From assembly GCA_021324655.1 (NCBI GenBank), contig JAJPIP010000062.1, positions 1-38,986 of the forward strand: a stretch of 38,986 nucleotides of DNA, read 5' to 3'. Source of the DNA: Pseudomonadota bacterium. Its GTDB lineage: Bacteria; Chloroflexota; UBA5177. Each line of letters begins with the position of its first letter. The stretch's first letter is position 1. Below, piece after piece: positions 23,465-31,226 of the stretch. The position numbers were made by a program, and so were the translations under genes. The notes under the pieces are model-generated. The model worked only from the letters and a program-made list of their open reading frames with translations, did no database searches and was not told where the DNA came from.

Positions 23465-26118
23465 TCCCTTTCCTCCTCGGCTCGGTCGGTCTCCTCACCG
23501 CCGGCCAAACCGGCCAGCGTCCGTGGGTACGCTTTGGCATCCGGCTTCCCCTTGCGGTGCTCGTTCCGCGGCGGCCGCTCTTTGGGGGTGCTCGATTCGT
23601 TCGATTTACCCTGCCTCGTCTTGCCCCGATCTTGCTCGCCGAAGGCGGCCGGATGGCTGGCCTCAATTCGCGCCAGGGCGGAGCGGAGGTCTCGCTCGAC
23701 TGCACTCCGTTCCTGGCCGTAGCGCGCGGCCGAAGTTCGGGCGAGTTGCTCTATGACGGATGATTCGATCTTGGGCGGCGGATCGAGCTGGACGGAGAAG
23801 GTGGGGAGACGCTCACCGGCGGCGGAGAGCTTGACGTAGCATTGATGCTCCCCCAGCCCCACCAGGTCCTGCTCGTCCACCTCGCCGCCCAGTTCAGGAA
23901 CGAGATAGCGGGCGTCCTCGGCACTGGTGTGGAAGGCGAAGAGGCCGTCGAGGTTCGCGAAGACCAAAGAACGAAAGGCGCCAGGATGCTCCCGGTCGAG
24001 CGCGGCGAGGCGAGCGAGGCTCTGGGTGGCCAGGATGAGGTTGGTGCCGTACTTGGCGAGCTCGGTGAGGATGCCCTCGTAGTCGGCGCCGGGCATGGTG
24101 TGGAACTCGTCGACAACGACGGTTACCGGGCGGCGCCGATGGGGAGGGAGGCATGCTTGCTCGGCGACGGCCAGGGAGATCAGGTTGAGCAGGGTAGCAC
24201 CGAGGAGGGCCGAGGTATCCTCTCCGACCGTCCCCTTGGCTGTATTGACGATGACGATCGACCCCGAGCGGAGCCAGGTGAGCGGCTCGATCGTGGAGCG
24301 GGGCTGGCCGACGATGCAGCGGGCGGCGGCACTCCCGGCGAAGCGGTGAATCTTGCTCTCGACCGGATTCGCCACCTCCATCTGGAAGCGGCGATCCAGG
24401 CGCTCGTAGTAGCCGGACCACCAGCTGGTGACGACGGGATCGGTGACGTGCGTGAGGACGCTCTTGCGGAATGGAGCATCGGCGAGCAGCGCCGGCACAT
24501 CCAGGATGGTGTACTGGCGCTCCCGTCCTCCCACTTCCTTACAAAGGGTCTGGTTGGCGGCATAGAGGGTGAGCAGGGCGAAGCGGAAGGCATCCTCCAT
24601 GCGCGGGCCCCAGAAGCCACTGAACTCGTGCCGGAAGATGGCAAGCAGGTTGGCTACGGCCTTGTCCTGATCCCAGCCCAGACGGACGTCGAGCAAGTTG
24701 AGACCGAACGGCCGATCGTGGGCGGCGACGTCGAGGTAGACGACATCATCCCGTCTGTCGGGCGGAACCACGCCTAAGGCGGCCTGTGCGAGGTCGCGGT
24801 GCGGATCGATCAAGACCAGGGTCGGGTGCACCCCATCCATGGTGTGGACTTCCATGATGTGCTGGGCCAGGCGCAGCAAGAGAGAGGACTTGCCGCGGCG
24901 CGTCTTGGCGACGAGCAGGAGGTGACGGCGGAGCACCTCCTCAGGAATCGCCACTGGAACGGAGCGGGACTGATGGCCAGAGACACCGATGCGGCAGCCG
25001 AATGCGACGGCGGCGGGCAGGGGTAATCTCCGGCGCGCCGTGGTGCGATCAAGGAGGGGCACGTCGGCCTGCGCCTGTGGGAGGTGCCAGACACCGGCAA
25101 GCTCGCGGGTGCTCAGGATCGGCACACGGCGCCGCGGCGGGAGAAAACGGAGCTGGCGCAGGTCGTGGTGCGGATTCAGGGACCGAGCGACGAGACCGTT
25201 ACCCACCGCGAGATTGAACTGGCGGTAGCCGGCGGCCAGCCGCTGCAACCGCTCCTCGACCTGGCGACGCGGCACGTCCTCCGGCGCGAAGATCGCCAGG
25301 CGAATCTGAGCGTGATACGCCATGCCGCTCATCTTCTCCTGCACCAGCCGCATGTCGTAGATCGGCTTCCTCCCTCTCCGGCTCAGGAGCCAGAGGACGG
25401 CCACCGTGCCCATCAGGCCCGCCGCGACCAGCTCGGCCAGGTGAAGGACGTCTCCCGCCCGGTACCATCGGTACGCCTGCAGGGCGAGGGTACCCATCAC
25501 CAGAAGGAAAGCCAGGGCGACGACCTCCCGGAGCGAGGTGTCGGCGTGACTCGAGACGCGTTCTCGTTCGGGAACCAGGGGATGCTCGACTGTCAGCCGC
25601 AGGTAGTTCTGGCACCAGTCATCCGCTGCCGGTCGCAGAATGAGCTGGATCAGGCCGCGCCAGCCGTCGGGTAGGTTGCCGAGGGCGGCGAGCAAACCGA
25701 CCATCGGGTCAGCCTGAGCGCCGTATGCCGCGCCGATCTCGACGTCGCGGAAAGTGCGCAGAGGAAGGTAGGTCGGGGCGCGCAGCACCAGGGTGCAGAC
25801 CTGCATCTGCTCACCGTCGCGCTGCCAGGCCGGATCGAGGCCGGGAGAGCGCGTGAGGTCAAGGTGCTTCAGGTCGGCCTGGGGATAGGCAGCGGCAAGC
25901 TGTGCCTCAAGGTGCTGGCGCATGGCGGGACCTCCCGACCGTGCGAGAAACCAACGCCCCGTGTGGGTGGCGGCGATCTCCAGGCTGAAGGTTTCGGGGT
26001 AGGCGATGGCCGCGAAGAGGTTCTCGGCCGGCGTGATGATGGCGGTGTTCGTGCGCGGCGTGATGATCTCGATCAGCTCTGGCTGGTCCTTATCTCGTTG
26101 TCGCTGCCTGAGCTTCAT
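23461..26118 (-). CDS. TraD/TraG-FtsK-type DNA translocase ATPase
   Basis: An 885-residue membrane ATPase of the conjugative DNA-transfer superfamily. Two hydrophobic helices lie near 199-215 and 228-245. The P-loop is AKTRRGKSS at 404-412, with Ala in place of the usual first Gly. Walker B is VTVVVDEFHTM (Asp670, Glu671), followed by NLILATQSLARL. The C-terminus is charged and probably disordered. It overlaps the replication-relaxation gene by 4 nt (ATGA). In this setting it is the likely motor for moving or partitioning element DNA. Related proteins occur in plasmids and ICEs of Gram-positive bacteria. Confidence 0.85.
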   Translation of the reverse strand: MKLRQRQRDKDQPELIEIITPRTNTAIITPAENLFAAIAYPETFSLEIAATHTGRWFLARSGGPAMRQHLEAQLAAAYPQADLKHLDLTRSPGLDPAWQRDGEQMQVCTLVLRAPTYLPLRTFRDVEIGAAYGAQADPMVGLLAALGNLPDGWRGLIQLILRPAADDWCQNYLRLTVEHPLVPERERVSSHADTSLREVVALAFLLVMGTLALQAYRWYRAGDVLHLAELVAAGLMGTVAVLWLLSRRGRKPIYDMRLVQEKMSGMAYHAQIRLAIFAPEDVPRRQVEERLQRLAAGYRQFNLAVGNGLVARSLNPHHDLRQLRFLPPRRRVPILSTRELAGVWHLPQAQADVPLLDRTTARRRLPLPAAVAFGCRIGVSGHQSRSVPVAIPEEVLRRHLLLVAKTRRGKSSLLLRLAQHIMEVHTMDGVHPTLVLIDPHRDLAQAALGVVPPDRRDDVVYLDVAAHDRPFGLNLLDVRLGWDQDKAVANLLAIFRHEFSGFWGPRMEDAFRFALLTLYAANQTLCKEVGGRERQYTILDVPALLADAPFRKSVLTHVTDPVVTSWWSGYYERLDRRFQMEVANPVESKIHRFAGSAAARCIVGQPRSTIEPLTWLRSGSIVIVNTAKGTVGEDTSALLGATLLNLISLAVAEQACLPPHRRRPVTVVVDEFHTMPGADYEGILTELAKYGTNLILATQSLARLAALDREHPGAFRSLVFANLDGLFAFHTSAEDARYLVPELGGEVDEQDLVGLGEHQCYVKLSAAGERLPTFSVQLDPPPKIESSVIEQLARTSAARYGQERSAVERDLRSALARIEASHPAAFGEQDRGKTRQGKSNESSTPKERPPRNEHRKGKPDAKAYPRTLAGLAGGEETDRAEEERE

Positions 26119-28007
26119 CGTGCTGCCTTTCCGGTCGTCCTGACGGTGATGGGATCCGGCCGCCTCGTGGTCATGTTCTCCTTGGGCGCCGACCGCTTGT
26201 GCTTGGTGGAGGGAAGCCAGAAGCGGCGCTCGTCGAAGGCGGCCCCCGGCTCCCGCCAGATAGGGCCGAGAAGGCCGTGTGGGTTACCGTGATCCTCGAG
26301 GCGCCACGTGCAGGTGAGCAGGAGTGGCAAGGGGCAGCCGTAGCGATCGGCGGAACTCTGAGCAACGCACGCGATGGTCTCCTCCGTCGTGTTGTTCGTC
26401 GTCACGAGCAAGATCGTGGGATACCCGGCATAATCCCGTTCGTAGCGGCGGCTGATGCCGTAGTCGTAGTACGCGTCGAGCTTCTCGGTATAGCCTCGCC
26501 GCCGCATCGTGCCGCGGTCGTATTCCAGAAAGAAGCCGTAGATCGTGCCGTCGCGCCGATACATGCCGTACCCGTCCGGCCGCAAGTGGTGACGGCTACA
26601 GGCGCTGGCGTTCTGCCAGGTGAGCATGGCGTCGTCGCTCCCTGCTGCAGCCGAGCGCCGGGCCGCCTCGTACAGTCCCACAAAGAGCGCGTCGACACCC
26701 ATGGTGTGCGCCAGCTCTCGCAGGAGCTTCACCCGAGAGCCGAGCGGCTCGTCCGGCCCCCCTCCCGCCAGCCCCAGCTCGCGGATCGCCACCGGTCGCG
26801 TCAGCGCACGGTGCGCGGCGACCAACGCCAGACCGGAAACCGTCAGCTCGACCAGCTCCATCTCTGCCTCCTTGCCGATCTCGTCCTCCTCGACGAGCCG
26901 CATGAGTCGAAGGCCCATGAGGCGACGAAGGCGTTGCCGCACTGTCGTCCTCTTCGAGCCGAGGACGGTAGCCAGACGTGCGGGAGTCAAGAACGGGTGC
27001 TGGGCCACCAGATCCAGAAGCTCGTGCTCGCGCGGCGTGATCGTTAGCGCCAACCGGCCGAGTCCACCCGCGACCGAGACAGACCCGGCGTGAGGGGCGA
27101 CATCGCCGACCAACCGGGGAAGCGGAGACGCGGGGCGCCGCGGACGCAGCGGCCGGAGACCGATGCGCCTGATGGTCTCCCTCGTTGCCGGGCGGTCGTA
27201 CGCGCCCATCTCCTCGAGCCGCCCCAGATCTGCTGAGAGATGCTCCCAGGTCGCGATCAGCGCAGCCCATCCGGCCTCCCAGCGGGACCACCGCACCTCC
27301 TCCAGCAGCTGCTCCCAGGCAGCTGCCCGGTCTTTGCCAGTCGTGGCGACAAGCAGGCAGGGGAAGGCGACATCCTGTAGCGGCCGGAGGCCGAGCAGCC
27401 GGTAGAGCGTCGGCCGGTAGAGGCGGAGGGGGAAGGTGCCGAGATCGGGAACGAGCAAGAAAGACCCGACCTGGTCGCCCCAGGAGAGGACGGCGTGGGC
27501 AGGGAGGGTGACGGAGACCGGCGTCTTGGCGGTAGGCGGCCGGTAACGCCGGTGCCAGGGACGTTCCCAGTGGAGGAGCTGCGGCCAGCCGGGACCGGCC
27601 TGGGCGAGCCCCGCGAGCAGCTCGTAACCGGCCAGGATTTCCCGGAGCCTGGGAGCGACCGCCAACAGATCGACGCCGCGCAGATGCCAACAGTGAGCCA
27701 GGGAGGCCGGCTCGACGTCGTGGTCCAGGGCGACGGTGGCCAGACCGAGATCGGTGAGGTAGTAGAGCCGGCACGGCGGCTCGGCGTAGAGGGCAGGCTT
27801 GATGGCCCTCACCAGCCCCGCCTCCCGCAAGCGCTCCAGGGAGCGGTAGACGCTGGCTCCTCCCCGGAGACCGATTAGCTGCGCCAGGATGGAGGCGTTC
27901 ACGAGCGGGAGAGACGTGATGAGCATCAAAGTACGTCGATCCCCCGGTCTGGCTCGCAGCCAGGCCAGCGCTTCTTCCGCGTCTTGCCAATGTAGTCGCT
28001 CGGACAT
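26115..28007 (-). CDS. Replication-relaxation family protein
   Basis: A 630-residue protein with an N-terminal winged-helix segment (about 27-110), a second winged helix near 345-400 (PREHELLDLVAQHPFLTPAR), and a C-terminal domain containing RPDGYGMYRR, GFFLEYDRGTM and KLDAYYDY. The PDG...LEYDRGT pattern is the signature of the replication-relaxation family and resembles a PD-(D/E)XK nuclease core. A family member is needed for replication of Bacillus plasmid pAW63. ATG 28007 is the first gene of the mobility operon and directly follows the 11-bp iteron clusters. Confidence 0.82.
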   Translation of the reverse strand: MSERLHWQDAEEALAWLRARPGDRRTLMLITSLPLVNASILAQLIGLRGGASVYRSLERLREAGLVRAIKPALYAEPPCRLYYLTDLGLATVALDHDVEPASLAHCWHLRGVDLLAVAPRLREILAGYELLAGLAQAGPGWPQLLHWERPWHRRYRPPTAKTPVSVTLPAHAVLSWGDQVGSFLLVPDLGTFPLRLYRPTLYRLLGLRPLQDVAFPCLLVATTGKDRAAAWEQLLEEVRWSRWEAGWAALIATWEHLSADLGRLEEMGAYDRPATRETIRRIGLRPLRPRRPASPLPRLVGDVAPHAGSVSVAGGLGRLALTITPREHELLDLVAQHPFLTPARLATVLGSKRTTVRQRLRRLMGLRLMRLVEEDEIGKEAEMELVELTVSGLALVAAHRALTRPVAIRELGLAGGGPDEPLGSRVKLLRELAHTMGVDALFVGLYEAARRSAAAGSDDAMLTWQNASACSRHHLRPDGYGMYRRDGTIYGFFLEYDRGTMRRRGYTEKLDAYYDYGISRRYERDYAGYPTILLVTTNNTTEETIACVAQSSADRYGCPLPLLLTCTWRLEDHGNPHGLLGPIWREPGAAFDERRFWLPSTKHKRSAPKENMTTRRPDPITVRTTGKAAR

Positions 28008-28074
28008 GTAGTCGCTTCTATCCCTTCCCTTTCGTGCTGGAGTTGTCGTTCTCTCTCCAGTCTCAGAACCGTCC

Positions 28075-28129
28075 GTGACTTCGGCGTGACTTCGGCGTGA
28101 CTTCCCGGTGACTTTTCGGTGACTTGGGC
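28075..28129 (+). repeat. Iteron cluster A: five 11-bp tandem repeats
   Basis: Units begin at 28075, 28086, 28097, 28108 and 28119. The first two are GTGACTTCGGC exactly; the other three keep GTGACTT and vary in the last four bases. The strict 11-bp period places one site per helical turn. The cluster lies 68-122 nt upstream of the replication-relaxation gene. Confidence 0.85.
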
Positions 28130-28156
28130 TTCGATTCTCAGTTTGAGGAGCCTCAG

Positions 28157-28211
28157 CTACTCCCGAGCTACTTTCTGACTACGGATCGCCTACTTTCCGA
28201 CTACCTCCCGG
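28157..28211 (+). repeat. Iteron cluster B: five 11-bp tandem repeats
   Basis: CTAC begins units at 28157, 28168, 28179, 28190 and 28201. The best copies are CTACTTTCTGA and CTACTTTCCGA. The period is again exactly 11 bp, but the unit differs from cluster A. Confidence 0.75.
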
Positions 28212-28325
28212 GATGTTGGCCGCTGAGCAGAAAGTCGATCGGTCAGCGCCATGCAATCGCGAAATCCCTGCGGGCATCAGGCTCGGTCGCCTGCCGCTTA
28301 CTGAACTGTCTCCACCGTACGGAGC

Positions 28326-28369
28326 CTGACTTACGCGTGACCCACGCGGGGCTTACATGGGGCTTACGA
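28326..28369 (+). repeat. Iteron cluster C: four 11-bp tandem repeats, with possible degenerate extension
   Basis: Units CTGACTTACGC, GTGACCCACGC, GGGGCTTACAT and GGGGCTTACGA lie at 28326, 28337, 28348 and 28359. In the same phase, GGGGATTTCGC at 28381 looks like a further degenerate unit. The ACTTACGC core resembles the ACTTCGGC core of cluster A. Confidence 0.7.
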
Positions 28370-28610
28370 GGCTACGACCAGGGGATTTCGCGGAGATTCG
28401 CACGATCATGATGACGCGCGGTCCGTCGCCAGCCTCTCACCCTGTAGAGCCGGCCAGCGGGCCGTCCGCTTCCCCTCGTCGCTCGCGCGCGTACTCGGTC
28501 CCTTTCCGTCGCGGCCGAGAGCTCATAGACAGAGCGCTGAGTTTGCACTAGACTTTAGGGTAGCCAGCTATCCCGCTATCTATCAAACCCTCATGAGTAA
28601 GGATGGCACG

Positions 28611-28934
28611 ATGCCCGAGGAGCGCAAGGTACAGACGAACCTCAAGCTCTCGGCCGAGAGGGCGGCAGCCCTGGACGTTGCCTCTGCTGTGGAGGGGAAA
28701 GACAAGGCACAGATCGTGGAAGAGGCCCTTCGGTTGCGTGAGGAGCTGATGGGGACCGAGTATCGCGAGATGATCAAGGTCGCTCTCACCGTTCGCTTCT
28801 CCAACAATCCCGAGGATCGTCTGGCGGCGATCGAGTCGCTGCGAGACAATGTTCAGGGAGCCACGCCGGATGGCTCTGTTGCGGTCGAGGCTGCTATCGA
28901 GAAAATCCAGGCTCGGCGTCGTCAACCTGCGTGA
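28611..28934 (+). CDS. Ribbon-helix-helix (CopG/Arc-type) DNA-binding protein
   Basis: A 107-residue protein whose N-terminus reads as a ribbon-helix-helix fold: strand KVQTNLKLS, helix AERAAALDVASA, turn and helix KAQIVEEALRLREEL. The C-terminal half is helical and not recognised. ATG 28611 has AAGGA 7 nt upstream; an earlier ATG at 28593 has none. RHH dimers commonly bind tandem sites about one helical turn apart, so the adjacent 11-bp iterons are plausible targets. It could act as an operon repressor, copy-control or partition protein. Confidence 0.72.
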   Translation: MPEERKVQTNLKLSAERAAALDVASAVEGKDKAQIVEEALRLREELMGTEYREMIKVALTVRFSNNPEDRLAAIESLRDNVQGATPDGSVAVEAAIEKIQARRRQPA

Positions 28935-29036
28935 CCGGCCTCGCCATTACCGCGAGGTGCCTGGAGCAAGGCCTTCCTCCGGAGCCGGGAGCGCGGGGAC
29001 ACGGTTGGGGGGCCGGAAGTGCAGGATAATCGAAGC

Positions 29037-29372
29037 ATGACGACGCGCGGGACGGAAGCACCGCCGACGCTCGAGGAGCTGCGCTCTGTGCGTGATGCCA
29101 TCCTGCACGCGGCATCGCTGCACCATGTCACCAATGTGCGGGTGTTCGGCTCGGTCGCCCGTGCAAAGGCGACGACCCGGAGCGACGTCGACGTCCTCGT
29201 GGACGTTGCCCCGGAGTGCGGTGGCTGGGAGTTCTTTGGCATCCTCCATGACCTACGCCAGGATCTGGAAGCTTTGCTCGGGCGTCGGGTGGATGTTGTG
29301 AGCATCCGTGGCCCGGCGCCTGACGCACGGAACATGGCGGCAGAGATCGAACGGGGCGCTCTCCCCCTGTGA
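29037..29372 (+). CDS. MntA-type minimal nucleotidyltransferase antitoxin
   Basis: A 111-residue minimal nucleotidyltransferase with the motif VFGSVARAKATTRSDVDVLV, containing the GS and DxD residues that bind nucleotide and metal. Such proteins pair with HEPN (HepT) toxins and inactivate them by adding AMP to a tyrosine near the active site. ATG 29037 is used; a GTG at 29019 is also possible. The stop overlaps the next frame by 4 nt (GTGA), the usual arrangement, but that toxin gene is broken. Confidence 0.88.
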   Translation: MTTRGTEAPPTLEELRSVRDAILHAASLHHVTNVRVFGSVARAKATTRSDVDVLVDVAPECGGWEFFGILHDLRQDLEALLGRRVDVVSIRGPAPDARNMAAEIERGALPL

Positions 29373-29649
29373 GCGCCGATGCTGACATCCGGCGTCTCCT
29401 GTACATCCGCGACACTATTACGGCGATCGAGGAACCGGCGCGCACGGGCTGCTGCCCACGGAGCTGAGTGCCCGGCGCGCCGAGATACTCCGGGAGGGCA
29501 TCCGCGGCTTCCGCAACATTGCCGCCCACGGCTATTTCCGCATCGCTCTCGACGCTGTTTAGGACATCGTGGACAAGCACCTGGCAGCACTGAAGGCCGT
29601 CGCTGTGGAGGAGCTTCGCGAGCGCGGGCACCAGGCTGGTCCCTCGTGA
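29369..29649 (+). pseudogene. Broken HepT (HEPN) toxin gene
   Basis: GTG 29369 overlaps the antitoxin stop and encodes a HepT-like start (ADIRRLLYIRDTITAIEE), but the frame shifts and stops at TGA 29465. The rest continues in another frame: FRNIAAHGYFRIALDAV, which includes the R-x4-H HEPN motif (29512-29529), then TAG at 29560 where the family usually has Trp, then DIVDKHLAALKAV. About 20-40 residues of the middle are missing compared with usual HepT length. The toxin is therefore probably inactive through deletion, frameshift and nonsense. Confidence 0.85.
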
Positions 29650-29920
29650 ACCCCAAGGCGTAACCATCGAAATGCCGAGTCCGGACCGAGGTGCGGGTGG
29701 AAGTGTTTTCAGGCGGCGTACCCGCATACGAGTGAGAGTCAATACGTATATGGTCCGGAAGTTTTACGCAGTTTCCGGCGTCGCCCGGCGGAAAAATGAC
29801 CGAGTCCGCCGATTCGCTGACTGCTCAGATTCGACGTCACTGAGGCTGCGCAAATGTGGCTCCCGGCTGCCCTGCGGCTGAAGTAGCGGCCGACGTGTGT
29901 GGCTCTCCCATGCCACCTTG

Positions 29921-30514
29921 TCACCCGGTTGAGCGCGACTGCCGAAGCAACTCGACGATCTGGTGCAGTCGAGTGTCGATCGCACGGATGATGGCTCCCG
30001 GATCGTCCGGTTCCCCACCACTTGACGGGTACGTCGTGCCTATCGCGAGGCGGAGGTGACGCGCTATCCTCGGCATTCGAAGCGACAAACCAGCGATCTG
30101 GACGAAGCCTCCCGCAGAGAGCACGGCTCGAATCGATCCATGGTCTGCGGTGTGAAGCTGCCGGTCCCGGACGGCGCTCACTACCTCCAGGAAAGTCAGC
30201 CCGTGCGGCGCCACCGTCAAGGTCGGCACCAATGACTTTTGGTACATCCGACCGAGACTGCCGCGCAGTTCTCGCAGCACATCCGGATCTGCCAAGCGCA
30301 CCTCCTCGTGTACCTGCACTTCGATGCCGACTGAACGCGGCACAGGCACATCCGCTGTACGGTCGACGTGGACGGACTCGCCAGCGCGGCGCCAGGCAAG
30401 TTGGTCCGCGAGGTCGAGACCGTGGAGACTTTCACCCACGTGACCCAGCCACGACCAGAGACCGCCCCCGAATTGCCTCAATAGGCCTAGAGCCGGCAGG
30501 GCGAGCGGATGCAT
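29921..30514 (-). CDS. Uncharacterised protein downstream of vsr
   Basis: A frame of 197 codons from ATG 30514 with mixed, protein-like composition, including EVQVHEEVRLADPDVLREL and LTFLEVVSAVRDRQLH. No ribosome binding site precedes that ATG, and the frame stays open upstream into the end of vsr, so the protein may be longer and co-translated with vsr. I recognise no family. It is the last gene in the direction of the restriction-modification module and could belong to it. Confidence 0.45.
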   Translation of the reverse strand: MHPLALPALGLLRQFGGGLWSWLGHVGESLHGLDLADQLAWRRAGESVHVDRTADVPVPRSVGIEVQVHEEVRLADPDVLRELRGSLGRMYQKSLVPTLTVAPHGLTFLEVVSAVRDRQLHTADHGSIRAVLSAGGFVQIAGLSLRMPRIARHLRLAIGTTYPSSGGEPDDPGAIIRAIDTRLHQIVELLRQSRSTG

Positions 30515-30606
30515 GCAACGGCAGCGAGCCGGCGCCGGAAGAAAGCCCTCGACGACGTTGATCCTGTGCAGTGTCGAGGCGTAGCTGCTGGAGGCTCCCG
30601 GGGAGT

Positions 30607-31128
30607 CTACGTCCGCTGAGCCAATGCTGCTGTCACGGAAGACGCGGACTCAGCTCTCTTCAGGCTCTCCCGCGGCGGAGCTGAGGTTCCTCCGTCGCCC
30701 ATCCGCGCTTTCTCGACTTCACAGGTCCTTGCCGACGCCTGGCCGCCACCGGTCGCCTCGAGAACCGCAACCAGCCTATGAATCGGTGCCGAAGGGGCGT
30801 TTAGTTCGTGCTCCCACACGCGGAACACGCGTATGCCCACATTTGCGAGTGCTTCTGCGTGCTCTCTGTCCCGCTCACGGTTACGCTGGATCTTCGCGCT
30901 CCAGTAAGGAGTGTTCGTTTTGAGAACCCGTCCGCTGCGACAATCGGGACAGCCGTGCCAGAAGCAGCCGTCCACAAACACAGCCACTCGCTGCGCAGGA
31001 AAGTAGAAGTCCGGCTTCCCCGGCAAACCCTTGGGACGGAGCTTCCATCCCTTGAGTTGCGCGCGGACAAGTGCCAACCGGAAACGAACCTCAGTAGATT
31101 TATTGCCCTCCGCCCGGATGGCTCGCAT
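30607..31128 (-). CDS. vsr: Very short patch repair endonuclease (Vsr family)
   Basis: Vsr nicks T:G mismatches that arise from deamination of 5-methylcytosine. The 173-residue frame has GKPDFYFPAQ (Asp40, the catalytic Asp), VDGCFWHGCPDC (Asp53, His58), and the terminal VFRVWEHELN. The Vsr-like segment MRAIRAEGNKSTE is the usual N-terminal helix, but in-frame sequence continues upstream (RFQDVPPARTKT, also Vsr-like) to a TGA near 31220, with no ATG/GTG/TTG. A CTG at 31200 with GGGAGG 5 nt upstream may be the true start. It accompanies the C5 methyltransferase, as expected. Confidence 0.9.
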   Translation of the reverse strand: MRAIRAEGNKSTEVRFRLALVRAQLKGWKLRPKGLPGKPDFYFPAQRVAVFVDGCFWHGCPDCRSGRVLKTNTPYWSAKIQRNRERDREHAEALANVGIRVFRVWEHELNAPSAPIHRLVAVLEATGGGQASARTCEVEKARMGDGGTSAPPRESLKRAESASSVTAALAQRT

Positions 31129-31226
31129 AGTCTTTGTGCGAGCAGGCGGAACGTCTTGGAACCTTCCGCCAGGAAGTGTCTCACGGAGCTTTTTATCCAG
31201 GGCAGCCTCCCGTCTTCACATGCCGG

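Larger units (their letters stand above)
28008..28592. other. Non-coding putative origin/transfer region
   Basis: This 585-nt stretch between divergent genes holds the three iteron clusters and no convincing gene. The 11-bp period is incompatible with codon structure, which argues against the open frame at 28124-28411. Near 28568-28585, GCTATC occurs twice, 8 bp apart, just upstream of the RHH gene and could be an operator. Confidence 0.6.

Noticed and set aside
28124-28411. 95-codon frame through the iteron region
   Set aside because: The 11-bp repeats are out of step with codons and better explain the sequence; no ribosome binding site or family.
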